Source: Lachnospiraceae bacterium
Lineage (GTDB): Bacteria > Bacillota > Clostridia > Lachnospirales > Lachnospiraceae
Direction: 5' to 3'
DNA length: 14,478 bases
Assembly (NCBI GenBank): GCA_900770225.1
Contig: CAAGJU010000163.1
Location: 1-14,478 of the forward strand
Each line of letters starts with the position of its first letter. Position 1 is the stretch's first letter. Below are positions 7,360 to 14,344 of the stretch, piece after piece. The translations under genes and the position numbers were made by a program. The notes under the pieces were generated by a model. The model was not told the DNA's origin. It saw only the letters and a program-made list of their open reading frames with translations, and ran no database searches.

Positions 7360-9111
7360 TTACGGGCTGGGCAGCCTTCCGAACTGTAGGAAGTGCTGCT
7401 GCCAGTAGTTCGTATCAATGCTCGTGTACTGGATGGGGTCGCCGCAGTGGATCATCATATTGTTGCCGACATAGATGCCGACGTGCGACGCGCCGGAAGT
7501 GTCATAGGTTTTCTCAAAGAAAATCAGGTCGCCCGGTTTGGCATTGGCCGGGGAGACGTAGGAACAGATATTGCGCAGTCCGTTTGCGGTCAGTCTGCCC
7601 ACGTCCCAGCCGACTCCGCAATGATTGATGACCCAGCTGACAAAACCGGAGCAGTCAAAACTGGTGCTGGGCGAGCTGCCGCCCCAGACATACGGATAAC
7701 CGAGATACTTCTCCGCTTCCTGAATCATGGCTGCAAACTGTTCATCCTCCAGCGCGTCTGCCGGAATTTCATACCGGTATTGGTCGCCGTAATAGCGGTC
7801 AACATAGGAAGATCCGGCAAACAGATCGGGCCTGTTTCCCAGCGTGGACATATAGGAGGCATACAAAGACAGATGGTCCTGATCCATCATGTAGACCGGC
7901 AGATGGGACAGATTGAAGTTTTCCAGCGTCACCGTACAGATGTAATAATTGTAGGGAACCTGCACTTCATATTCGTATTCCTCGATGCTGATCGCGCCGG
8001 TCTCCGGGTCTGTAACCGTGTAATAGCCGGTGCGGGTTTCCGTCCTGTAGCGGGTCTCAGCCTCCACATTTTCCGTCAGCGTATACTGGCGGTCGAAGAT
8101 GGTCTGAAGCAGGCCGCTTACCTCATCAATCGTCCATTCTCCCTCCCGGAGCGCAGTCACCATTGAAATCAGCACATAGGGGTCATGTTCAATCTCATCC
8201 AGGTCAAAATGGTATTCGTCATAGTCATGGGTGCTTTCGTAACTGTCCAGATACTCCTGAAGCTCTTCCTCAAGCGCCAGATACTGCGCCTCCGCTGCCA
8301 GCATATCTGCATCGGCGCTGGGATAGGTGGTCATCACGCCGGAGGATGTGAGCGAACTCATCATCATGAAACAGCTGGACATCACAGCGGAGACGAACAG
8401 GAACATCATTCCAATGACGCCGAGAATTGCAAAGCCCTTTTTATGGCGTGCGACAAACTGAACGACCTTGGATGTTTCCTCTCCGGTTTTCTTCACTGCT
8501 TTGGCGGCAGCTTCGGACGCCTTGACCGTGTTGTCCGCAGCCTTTCCGGCTTTGGCCTCGGCATAGGCTTTCTTAATGGCGCGCTTCTGCTGGAACCGTG
8601 AAGCCGGGCTTGCGCCCCACTCCGGATTTTGCAGCTCCGCCTCCTTATACAGTGCCTTGAGATTGGCCCGGTCGGCGGCGCGCTCCGCTTTCAATGCTCT
8701 GGCATAGGGTTTATCCTGCAATGTTCGGTGGGCGGTATCCAGTGTCCGAATGCCGCCCTCGGCGCTGCTGATGACCTCATGGGAGACCGATGCGGAAACA
8801 CTGTCATCCGCATCCTCGTGCAGTTCCCGGTGGGATACTGCCGAAACCGCATTCAGCGGAGAGACTGCTGCGGCATGAGACAGTTTGGACGGCCGCTTTT
8901 TCTCGGTTTCCCCAAAAACAAGGCGCGTCACGACCTGATTTTCCTTCGGGTCATAGACGCGCTGTTTCTGAATTACTTTCTTTTTGGGGATTCTGCGTTC
9001 AGCCTTTTCCAGCTTTTTTCCGGCCTTTTCTGCCTTCCTGATGGACTTTTGAAGCTCCGGGGTTTCCAGCTCTTCCTCCGTAAACAGAAAGCGGGGCGAG
9101 CGTTTTGCCAT
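7360..9111 (-). CDS. NlpC/P60 cell-wall hydrolase, CD1108 family
   Basis: A 583-aa protein from MAKRSPRFLF. A long basic, Ala/Lys-rich N-terminal region (about 1-225) precedes one membrane helix (about 226-250, AILGVIGMMFLFVSAVM). An extracellular stalk follows, including a Tyr/Glu-rich segment, and then a C-terminal NlpC/P60 domain (about 460-583). The catalytic Cys lies in FDCSGFVSW (C487) and a His in SHVGIYVG (H543); MMIHCGD supplies a further polar residue (H555). The AKPGDLIFF motif is present. Such enzymes cut peptidoglycan peptides so that the transfer channel can cross the wall, like Tn916 Orf14. Start choice: GAGGTG precedes GTG 9120, ATG 9117 and ATG 9111, and only 9111 has proper spacing. 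The long cytoplasmic N-terminal part is typical of this mobile-element family rather than of ordinary secreted hydrolases. Confidence 0.9.
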   Translation of the reverse strand: MAKRSPRFLFTEEELETPELQKSIRKAEKAGKKLEKAERRIPKKKVIQKQRVYDPKENQVVTRLVFGETEKKRPSKLSHAAAVSPLNAVSAVSHRELHEDADDSVSASVSHEVISSAEGGIRTLDTAHRTLQDKPYARALKAERAADRANLKALYKEAELQNPEWGASPASRFQQKRAIKKAYAEAKAGKAADNTVKASEAAAKAVKKTGEETSKVVQFVARHKKGFAILGVIGMMFLFVSAVMSSCFMMMSSLTSSGVMTTYPSADADMLAAEAQYLALEEELQEYLDSYESTHDYDEYHFDLDEIEHDPYVLISMVTALREGEWTIDEVSGLLQTIFDRQYTLTENVEAETRYRTETRTGYYTVTDPETGAISIEEYEYEVQVPYNYYICTVTLENFNLSHLPVYMMDQDHLSLYASYMSTLGNRPDLFAGSSYVDRYYGDQYRYEIPADALEDEQFAAMIQEAEKYLGYPYVWGGSSPSTSFDCSGFVSWVINHCGVGWDVGRLTANGLRNICSYVSPANAKPGDLIFFEKTYDTSGASHVGIYVGNNMMIHCGDPIQYTSIDTNYWQQHFLQFGRLPSP

Positions 9112-9146
9112 GTGCATCACCTCGATTCGTATGGTTGCTGTTTGGT

Positions 9147-9914
9147 TCAGCCGATGATCTCAGATCTTTCTGCCAGGAATATCTGTTTGCCTCTGGGCGT
9201 GACCAGCATCTGTGTGCCGCGATGCCCGTTGGGCGCGATATACTCGCGGACAACAAACAGGCCATTGCGGTATGGAAGCGCGTGAGGGTGCATGATGCCT
9301 TTGGCGTCATAGTAAGCGTACTTTTTCCTGACGAGATAGGCCGTGAACATACTCTGGGGAACACCCAGCTCCTTGGCGGTCAGCCGGATACCGGTACAGT
9401 CGGGACAGTCCACCAGTGCATCAAAATATGCTGCCTTGGGAAGCGCTTCGGTCAGCTTCGCCTCAGCTTGTTTCAGCTGACAGGCCAGCTTTCTGTTAAG
9501 GTTCCGTTCCTCTGACAGTGCCCTCACGACCTGCGCCGCCACATCGGCATTGCCTGCCGCCTGTTCCAGCAGTGCATCGGTCATGTAGGCTCCGTGCCTG
9601 CGGATGGAAGGAAGCACCTCACTCGTCACCCAGCGTTTGAAGCGTTTTGCGCTTTCCAGCTTGCTGGAGAGAATAAGACTGTAAAGACCAGATTCGTTAA
9701 TGACGGTCTTATTGGGATTGCCTTTAATACCGTCGCGAATTGCGACGGTATTCCGGTCTTCCGCGTCAACATGTTTGGCAATGGCATCTCTGACATTCTG
9801 ATAGCCCAGTGCTTTCGCCACTTCCGCGCCGATAAACCATGGCTGATTCTCAATGAAAAAAGTCCGGATTTCTCCGAACTCTTCGCTGCGAAATGTCTGT
9901 ATCCTGTTTTCCAT
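9147..9914 (-). CDS. BRO-N/KilAC-type phage antirepressor-like protein
   Basis: A 255-aa protein from MENRIQTFRSEEFGEIRTFF. The N-terminal BRO domain (about 1-110) shows the family pattern: PWFIGAEVAKALGYQNVRDAI, HVD.EDRNTV, VINESGLYSLILSSKLESAK, and FKRWVTSEVLPSIRRHGAYM. A short coiled coil follows (about 125-160). The C-terminal KilAC/ANT-like winged-helix region contains LTAKELGVPQSMFTAYLV, GIMHPHALPYRNGLF and TPRGKQIFL. These proteins bind DNA or phage repressors. Its position between the VirB4 and NlpC genes suggests it regulates the element or a resident prophage. The frame is open to 10061, overlapping virB4, but AAAGGAT before 9914 and domain boundaries fix the start. The gene carries an 11-bp-arm palindrome at 9726-9752. 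Confidence 0.88.
   Translation of the reverse strand: MENRIQTFRSEEFGEIRTFFIENQPWFIGAEVAKALGYQNVRDAIAKHVDAEDRNTVAIRDGIKGNPNKTVINESGLYSLILSSKLESAKRFKRWVTSEVLPSIRRHGAYMTDALLEQAAGNADVAAQVVRALSEERNLNRKLACQLKQAEAKLTEALPKAAYFDALVDCPDCTGIRLTAKELGVPQSMFTAYLVRKKYAYYDAKGIMHPHALPYRNGLFVVREYIAPNGHRGTQMLVTPRGKQIFLAERSEIIG
9726..9752. repeat. intragenic palindrome in the antirepressor gene
   Basis: AATACCGTCGC and GCGACGGTATT are perfect 11-bp arms around GAATT. The site lies inside the BRO domain, over codons for NTVAIRDGI. It could be a fortuitous product of coding, or a binding site for the encoded protein. Confidence 0.5.
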
Positions 9915-9927
9915 ATCTGATCCTTTC

Positions 9928-12309
9928 TTATCCGGCCTGCTCCTGCGGCTTGGTCGTAATGATTCGATACAGTTCCGTATCCTTCGGGAAGCGATCCACA
10001 AACGGAAGGATTGTACTGCCGTAAAAAAGAAGCCCTTCGCCTTCACCGCTGTGGGTGACATATGAGAGCTGATGGGGAGAAATATTCAGCTGTTTCGCAA
10101 GAATCTGCCGGTCGCCGGACGCCTGATTCAGCATGAACACATAGTCGGAGTTTTCAAAGATGTTCTCAACCTCGCGGGAAGAAAGCAGGTCTTTGACGTT
10201 CTGCGTGATGCCGGTGGGAATGCCGCCCCACTTTCTGAAACGCTTCCAGATTTCTACCGTGTATGCCGCCGTCTGCTCCTCACGCAGCAAAAGATGCATT
10301 TCATCGATGTAGTAGCGTGTGGATTTGTGCGCCTCGCGGTTGATGGTAACGCGGTTCCATACGGCGTCCTGCACGATCAGCATACCGATTTTCTTCAACT
10401 GCTTGCCCAGCTCCTTGATGTCAAAGGACACAATGCGGTTTTCGATGTTGATGCTGGTGCGGTGATTGAACACATTCAGAGAACCGGTGACATAGATTTC
10501 AAGCGCCGTTGCAATGTACTGTGCCTCCTTTTCCTCCTGCGTCAGCAGCGCATTGTACAGATCCTCCAGTATCGGCATGTTCTCCGGCACGGGGTCAGCC
10601 AGGTAATCCCGGTAAACCATACGGACACAGCGATCGATGATGGTCTTTTCCACCGGCTGCAGACCCTCCTTACCGCCTACAATCAGCTCACAGAGGGAAA
10701 GAATGAAGTCGGATTTCAGGCTCAGAGGATTTTCGTCGTCGCTGTAGTTCAGGTTCAAATCCATGGGGTTGATGTAGTCGCTGGAAGTGGGCGAGATTTT
10801 GATGACCTGCCCGTCCAGACGTTCTACCAGCGTGCCGTATTCCGATTCCGGGTCGCAGATGATGATGTCGTCATCCGTCACGAAGAATACATTGGCGATC
10901 TCACGCTTAGCGGCAAAGGATTTGCCGGAGCCGGGCGTGCCGAGAATCAGTCCGTTCGGATTTTTGAGAAGCTTTCTGTCCACCATGATCAGATTGTTGG
11001 ACAGGGCGTTGATGCCGCAGTAGAGCGCCTCCTTGCCGCTCTGGAACAGCTCCTGCGTAGTAAACGGTACGAAAATCGCCACACTGGAGGTGGTCATGCC
11101 GCGCTCAATCTCCACCTGATTCAGTCCCAGTGGCAGGCTGCTCATCAGACCCTCTTCCTGCTGGAAGTCGAGGCGGGTCAGCTGGCAGTTGTATTTCTGG
11201 GCAATGGAGCCTGCCTGGAACACATTGTTTTCCAGCTGCTGTTTGGTTTCTGCCACATTCAGAACCAGAAATGTCAGCAGGAACATGCGCTCATTTCTGG
11301 ACTGCAAGTCCTGCAGGAGCTTTTTTGCCTCATTGCCGTAGGTGGCCAGGTCGCTGGGAATGATGTCCATATCATACCCGGCGCGAACGGCCTTTTTCTG
11401 CTCTTCAATGGTCATTTTCTGCAGATCGGTGATTTTACGCTTGATGGTTTTGATGGCCTTGACCTGATCCACCGACTGAACATGCATGGTCACGATCAGG
11501 CTGCTCTGCATATCCAGGAAGTCGGCCAGCATCCGATCGTTCAATTCCGGCGCAAGAATCTGCTGGAAAGAGACCTGCCCGATTTTCCTGCCCATGGTGA
11601 AGTTTTTGCCGTTTCGGAAGGAAAAGGCGCTTGGTGCAATGAAATCCTTCACAGAAAGTCCGGTCGGAGCCAGCCAGTCCCAGTCAAAGAGGAAAGGCTG
11701 CTGCTCATCCATATGAAAAATACCATGAAGAAGCTCCAGCCTCTGTTTTCCGTTCAACGGGTCAGCCTGAACACCCAGCCGCTTGAAATTATTGAGTACA
11801 TCTGTCTCAATGCGCTCCAGGCGAAGCTTGGCGCTTTTCAGTGAATCCGCCTCAACGCCAAAGGTCAGATACTTGGTCTTGATGAGGCCGTTGTTGCCCT
11901 TGGCCAGCTGATTTTTAAGCATCTGGGTGTACTCTGTACGAATACTGTCGTAGTCATCGCCTTTCAGCGGAATGGCAATGCGCTCCGAATAGGTATCCTT
12001 GTTCGCCGCTGCATTGATAAAGGACAGCTCAAAGCGCACGGAGCTGTCAAAATAGTTGAGGAAATCGCACCAGCCATCAAAGATGGCAGTTTTATCTTCA
12101 TTCTGATTCAGCTGATAGTTGATGTCCTGGAACTGCACCGTCTTGGTGTAATAATGATCTGTCACACGACAGATGCCGTCTGGGAACATACGCTGAAAGG
12201 GGATGGAATCCTGTGCGGATTTGTGTCTTTTGTCCTGTCGTCTGGCGTTCTGAATGGCAGCATTAATCTGCTGCTTTTCCGCTCTTGTGAGCTTTTTCGC
12301 CTTGGACAA
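9928..12309 (-). CDS. VirB4/TraE-type conjugative transfer ATPase (CD1110 family)
   Basis: A 793-aa ATPase, the motor and assembly enzyme of the type IV secretion-like transfer channel, expected at the inner face of the membrane. The N-terminal half is the VirB4 scaffold region. The Walker A motif GTPGSGKS spans 457-464, Walker B is RYYIDEMHLLL (D669, E670), and GIPTGITQNVKDLL plus NSDYVFMLNQA form the C-terminal VirB4 signature. Length is typical of Tn916 Orf16/Tn1549 relatives. The start is TTG at 12309, with AGGAGG nine bases upstream inside prgI. The next ATG (12189) would delete the conserved N-terminus. The gene overlaps prgI by 47 bases and is followed 13 bases after its stop by the antirepressor gene. 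Confidence 0.95.
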   Translation of the reverse strand: MSKAKKLTRAEKQQINAAIQNARRQDKRHKSAQDSIPFQRMFPDGICRVTDHYYTKTVQFQDINYQLNQNEDKTAIFDGWCDFLNYFDSSVRFELSFINAAANKDTYSERIAIPLKGDDYDSIRTEYTQMLKNQLAKGNNGLIKTKYLTFGVEADSLKSAKLRLERIETDVLNNFKRLGVQADPLNGKQRLELLHGIFHMDEQQPFLFDWDWLAPTGLSVKDFIAPSAFSFRNGKNFTMGRKIGQVSFQQILAPELNDRMLADFLDMQSSLIVTMHVQSVDQVKAIKTIKRKITDLQKMTIEEQKKAVRAGYDMDIIPSDLATYGNEAKKLLQDLQSRNERMFLLTFLVLNVAETKQQLENNVFQAGSIAQKYNCQLTRLDFQQEEGLMSSLPLGLNQVEIERGMTTSSVAIFVPFTTQELFQSGKEALYCGINALSNNLIMVDRKLLKNPNGLILGTPGSGKSFAAKREIANVFFVTDDDIIICDPESEYGTLVERLDGQVIKISPTSSDYINPMDLNLNYSDDENPLSLKSDFILSLCELIVGGKEGLQPVEKTIIDRCVRMVYRDYLADPVPENMPILEDLYNALLTQEEKEAQYIATALEIYVTGSLNVFNHRTSINIENRIVSFDIKELGKQLKKIGMLIVQDAVWNRVTINREAHKSTRYYIDEMHLLLREEQTAAYTVEIWKRFRKWGGIPTGITQNVKDLLSSREVENIFENSDYVFMLNQASGDRQILAKQLNISPHQLSYVTHSGEGEGLLFYGSTILPFVDRFPKDTELYRIITTKPQEQAG

Positions 12310-12661
12310 TCTTCTGTACCTCCTTATCCAGTTTTTCCTGCCGCATCACGGCAGAATAGAAATTGTTGGTTTTGTACGGCCGCTCCTTCGGGCGGATAAA
12401 ACTGACCTGCACGATATTGCGGATGATCTTTTCCAGAGGCTGTCCATTCTTCTCATACATGGCGAACATAAAAAAAGGCAGCATGACAAGCACCATGAGA
12501 AGCGTTGCCGTACTGCTGCTGACGTGTCCCTTGATGAGGAAAAAGACCGGAAGCCCCACCAGAAGCCCTGCACCGAAGCAGACGATCTGGCGTTTGGTCA
12601 GGTTGAAGGCGACCTTGGTTTTGACTGCGTTCATGTCCTTGGGTACGGGTACATATGCCAT
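12263..12661 (-). CDS. PrgI-family membrane protein of the transfer channel (CD1111 family)
   Basis: A 132-aa protein, MAYVPVPKDMNAVKTKVAFN onward. It has the typical PrgI start (YVPVPKD...K..F.LT.RQ) and two adjacent membrane helices (about 26-45 and 49-69). A soluble tail contains the RPKERPYKTNN motif and a basic, coiled C-terminus. PrgI proteins are small partners of VirB4 and VirB6 in Gram-positive conjugation systems. AAGGAGGTGG overlapping the VirB6 stop codon serves as its ribosome site. The end of the gene overlaps the VirB4 start by 47 bases. Confidence 0.92.
   Translation of the reverse strand: MAYVPVPKDMNAVKTKVAFNLTKRQIVCFGAGLLVGLPVFFLIKGHVSSSTATLLMVLVMLPFFMFAMYEKNGQPLEKIIRNIVQVSFIRPKERPYKTNNFYSAVMRQEKLDKEVQKIVQGEKAHKSGKAAD
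12319..12324 (-). promoter_or_regulatory. strong ribosome site that fixes the VirB4 TTG start
   Basis: AGGAGG is nine bases upstream of TTG 12309, within the coding sequence of the PrgI gene. It supports a non-ATG start in an overlapping frame. Confidence 0.7.
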
Positions 12662-12676
12662 TCTGATTCCACCTCC

Positions 12677-12944
12677 TTAGTGTGCGTTGAACACGCTCTT
12701 GGCCAGCGAGCTGGTCTTGAACAGCGTGAAGCACAGCAGCACTGTATAACCCATAACCGTCCAGATTGCCATGGAGATATCGCTCTCCACGACCATGTTC
12801 TGTACCAGGACAGCATAGATTGCCACGCAGACAATAATTAAGAAGCCCTGAAACGCCAGCGCGAACAGGCTTCTGAGATAGTTCTGACCCATCTGGCTCC
12901 ATTCGTGATTCATCATGGTAGACATGGGAATCGGTGCTACCGAT
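12677..12944 (-). CDS. VirB6/TrbL-like channel protein, 3' exon only (CD1112 family)
   Basis: About 89 codons in frame: SVAPIPMSTMMNHEWSQMGQ, a first membrane segment (LFALAFQGFLIIVCVAIYAV), a second (ISMAIWTVMGYTVLLCF), then FKTSSLAKSVF. This is the C-terminus of the polytopic CD1112-type VirB6 protein, which is normally several hundred residues and forms the membrane part of the DNA channel. The frame appears to start at ATG 12979, but that codon lies in domain VI of a group II intron, so it is not the native start. The 5' exon is outside the window to the right. The full protein would be made only if the intron is spliced out; otherwise the gene is broken. Order VirB6-PrgI-VirB4 agrees with the family. 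Confidence 0.87.
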
Positions 12945-13012
12945 GTAACCAGTAGGGTAAGAACCCGGCGCCTTGCCATATCGCTATGGCAGGTTTCCGA
13001 GAACTCCCCTCC
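12945..13012 (-). ncRNA. group II intron domain VI with predicted branch point
   Basis: The distal stem TGCCATA-GCGA-TATGGCA (12974-12991) has a GNRA loop. The basal helix AGGG/CCCT is followed by a bulged A at 12953 and C-G and U-G pairs, as in ML-type introns. The sequence ends in TTAC, fitting the AY rule for 3' splice sites. Confidence 0.75.
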
Positions 13013-13046
13013 GAACCGGACTTACACCTCTCAATGTATCCGGCTC
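13013..13046 (-). ncRNA. group II intron domain V
   Basis: Exactly 34 nt. The lower stem GAGCCGGA/TCCGGTTC includes the catalytic AGC triad. There is an AG bulge, then upper stem TACA/TGTA extended by two T-G pairs, closed by a GAGA (GNRA) loop. This is the diagnostic ribozyme core of group II introns. Confidence 0.9.
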
Positions 13047-13054
13047 TCCAGATG

Positions 13055-14254
13055 TCAGTCTAATTTCCCGGCGTGTAACTTATCGTGACAGTCAACGCAG
13101 AGTGCCATTGTCTTGCGCTTGCGCCCAATCATAGCAATTTCCCATTGTTTTCTGCCACTCAAATCTTTGAGTTTTCGTACATGGTGTATTTCAAGCGGCA
13201 CATTCTCTGCGCCGCACCACTCGCATTTATTCGCTTGCAGTCTTTTAATCAAGCTGTTGCGTCCGTAGTTCTCAACTACTCTTGCTACTATGTCGGGATT
13301 GCCGCTTTCAACTTTTGTATTCCGGCGGAATCCGTTATTGTAGAACAGCACCTTTCCAACCTGTCCATTTTTCTTCGGATACTCCACAACAAAATCTTTC
13401 CCTTGGCGGTACTTCTGAATGATTCTGCTGATTCGTGTTCGGTATTTTCCGGCAAAGGTCTTGAGCATACTGTATCTCATCACATAGTAGAAGTTGTTGA
13501 GGACAGACACATTGTTTGCGAGCCGGTAGTAGTTGTACAATCCACGGATTTCTGCGTTGTACTGGTTCAGGATTTCCAAGTCGTCCAGGTGCAACAGGCG
13601 GGTGCGCCGGATGGGTTCCCAAACCTCCTTATTTCCATTCTGCTTATCATATTTGATTTTGAGGGCATTGTAAGATAACAGTCGTTTAACCCATTTGTCA
13701 TGGGGAACATAGAGCAGGACTTTTCCATTGTTCACTCGTCTGGTAGCCCCCGTCTTGGTCTTTTTGTTATATTCGCCTTTGGCGATTGTGACCTCGTATC
13801 CCAAAAACTTTGCAAAGTCATGCCCATGGGTAATCAATGTTTTTTCTTCGGACATTTCCAGATGAAGTTTTTCCCGGATAAAACAGCCTACCTCTTGTTT
13901 TACTTGTTCTGCGTCCTCTTTACTGCCGATAACTCCTATTAGAAAATCATCCGCATATCGGACATAGCAAATCCTTTTATAGCTGTCGTCCATCTGGTCG
14001 CTGTACGGTGTAGATTTCAGACTACGCCGCAGTTCCCGGATTTCTGCAATTAAGCCCTCTTTTTCTTCCTCGCTCATTTTAGAGAGATTTCTTTTAAGCC
14101 TTTGCTCTTTGCCACGGCAAACATCAAGCTTTTTCTTGAACGCAGGATTGATTTTACGACGGTTTCCGCAGTTAAATTTTTCTGCGTATTCTGCCATGTA
14201 GCTATCCAGTTCGTTCATATAGATATTTGCAAGAATAGGGCTAATGATAGAGCC
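13055..14254 (-). pseudogene. ltrA: group II intron reverse transcriptase/maturase/HNH protein, 5'-truncated
   Basis: About 399 codons remain. The first readable residues, GSIISPILANIYMNELDSYM, are the RT motif preceding the catalytic loop. They lie directly after an in-frame TAA where family members read PQG, so the N-terminal RT domain is missing. The ATG at 14218 inside that motif is not a true start. The remnant contains the basic insertion typical of clostridial ML-like enzymes, the catalytic YADD (DNA 13957-13946), FLGYE, maturase domain X (NYYRLANNVSVLNNFYYVM) and a C-terminal HNH nuclease. The nuclease shows CEWC, IHHV and CVDCH motifs and ends at HAGKLD. An intact protein would help splicing and drive retrohoming. 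As seen it lacks the first fingers/palm blocks and should be inactive. The stop lies 8 bases before domain V. Confidence 0.88.
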
Positions 14255-14271
14255 TTATGTGGAGCTAGATG

Positions 14272-14337
14272 TTATGCCGAGATACAGTCTGCCAACGTAG
14301 TATTTATCAACTTTCTCAGTTACTGAACTCGGCATAA
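14272..14337. repeat. 10-bp inverted repeats near the end of the recombinase element
   Basis: TTATGCCGAG (14272-14281) and CTCGGCATAA (14328-14337) are perfect inverted copies 46 bases apart. They lie between the recombinase stop codon and the junction with the intron gene. They may be recombinase binding arms at the element terminus. No flanking duplication is visible. Confidence 0.6.
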
Positions 14338-14344
14338 TAAGTCT

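Larger units (their letters stand above)
12945..14254 (-). mobile_element. 3' portion of a group II intron inserted in the virB6 gene
   Basis: On the minus strand the remnant of an intron-encoded protein is followed by domain V, domain VI and then virB6 coding sequence. By analogy with the Lactococcus Ll.LtrB 3' end (AGGG/CCCT stem, bulged A), the branch-point A is predicted at 12953. The splice site is predicted after TTAC at 12945; a few bases of uncertainty remain, and the boundary could be 12951-12952. The intron's 5' part is beyond the point where the recombinase element breaks in. Confidence 0.85.

Noticed and set aside
9915..10061. N-terminal extension of the antirepressor
   Set aside because: It overlaps the end of virB4, is Arg-rich and unlike BRO proteins, and a good ribosome site precedes the internal ATG.
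10072..11844. 590-aa plus-strand open frame
   Set aside because: Antisense shadow of the VirB4 ATPase gene, without its own ribosome site or known motifs.
12677..12979. Complete 100-aa gene starting MARRRVLTLL
   Set aside because: The apparent ATG is in the domain VI hairpin of the group II intron; only the part after about 12944 matches VirB6.
13055..14218. Complete 387-aa intron protein starting MNELD
   Set aside because: MNELD follows ANIY inside an RT motif; the frame continues upstream to 14254 and the N-terminal RT blocks are missing.
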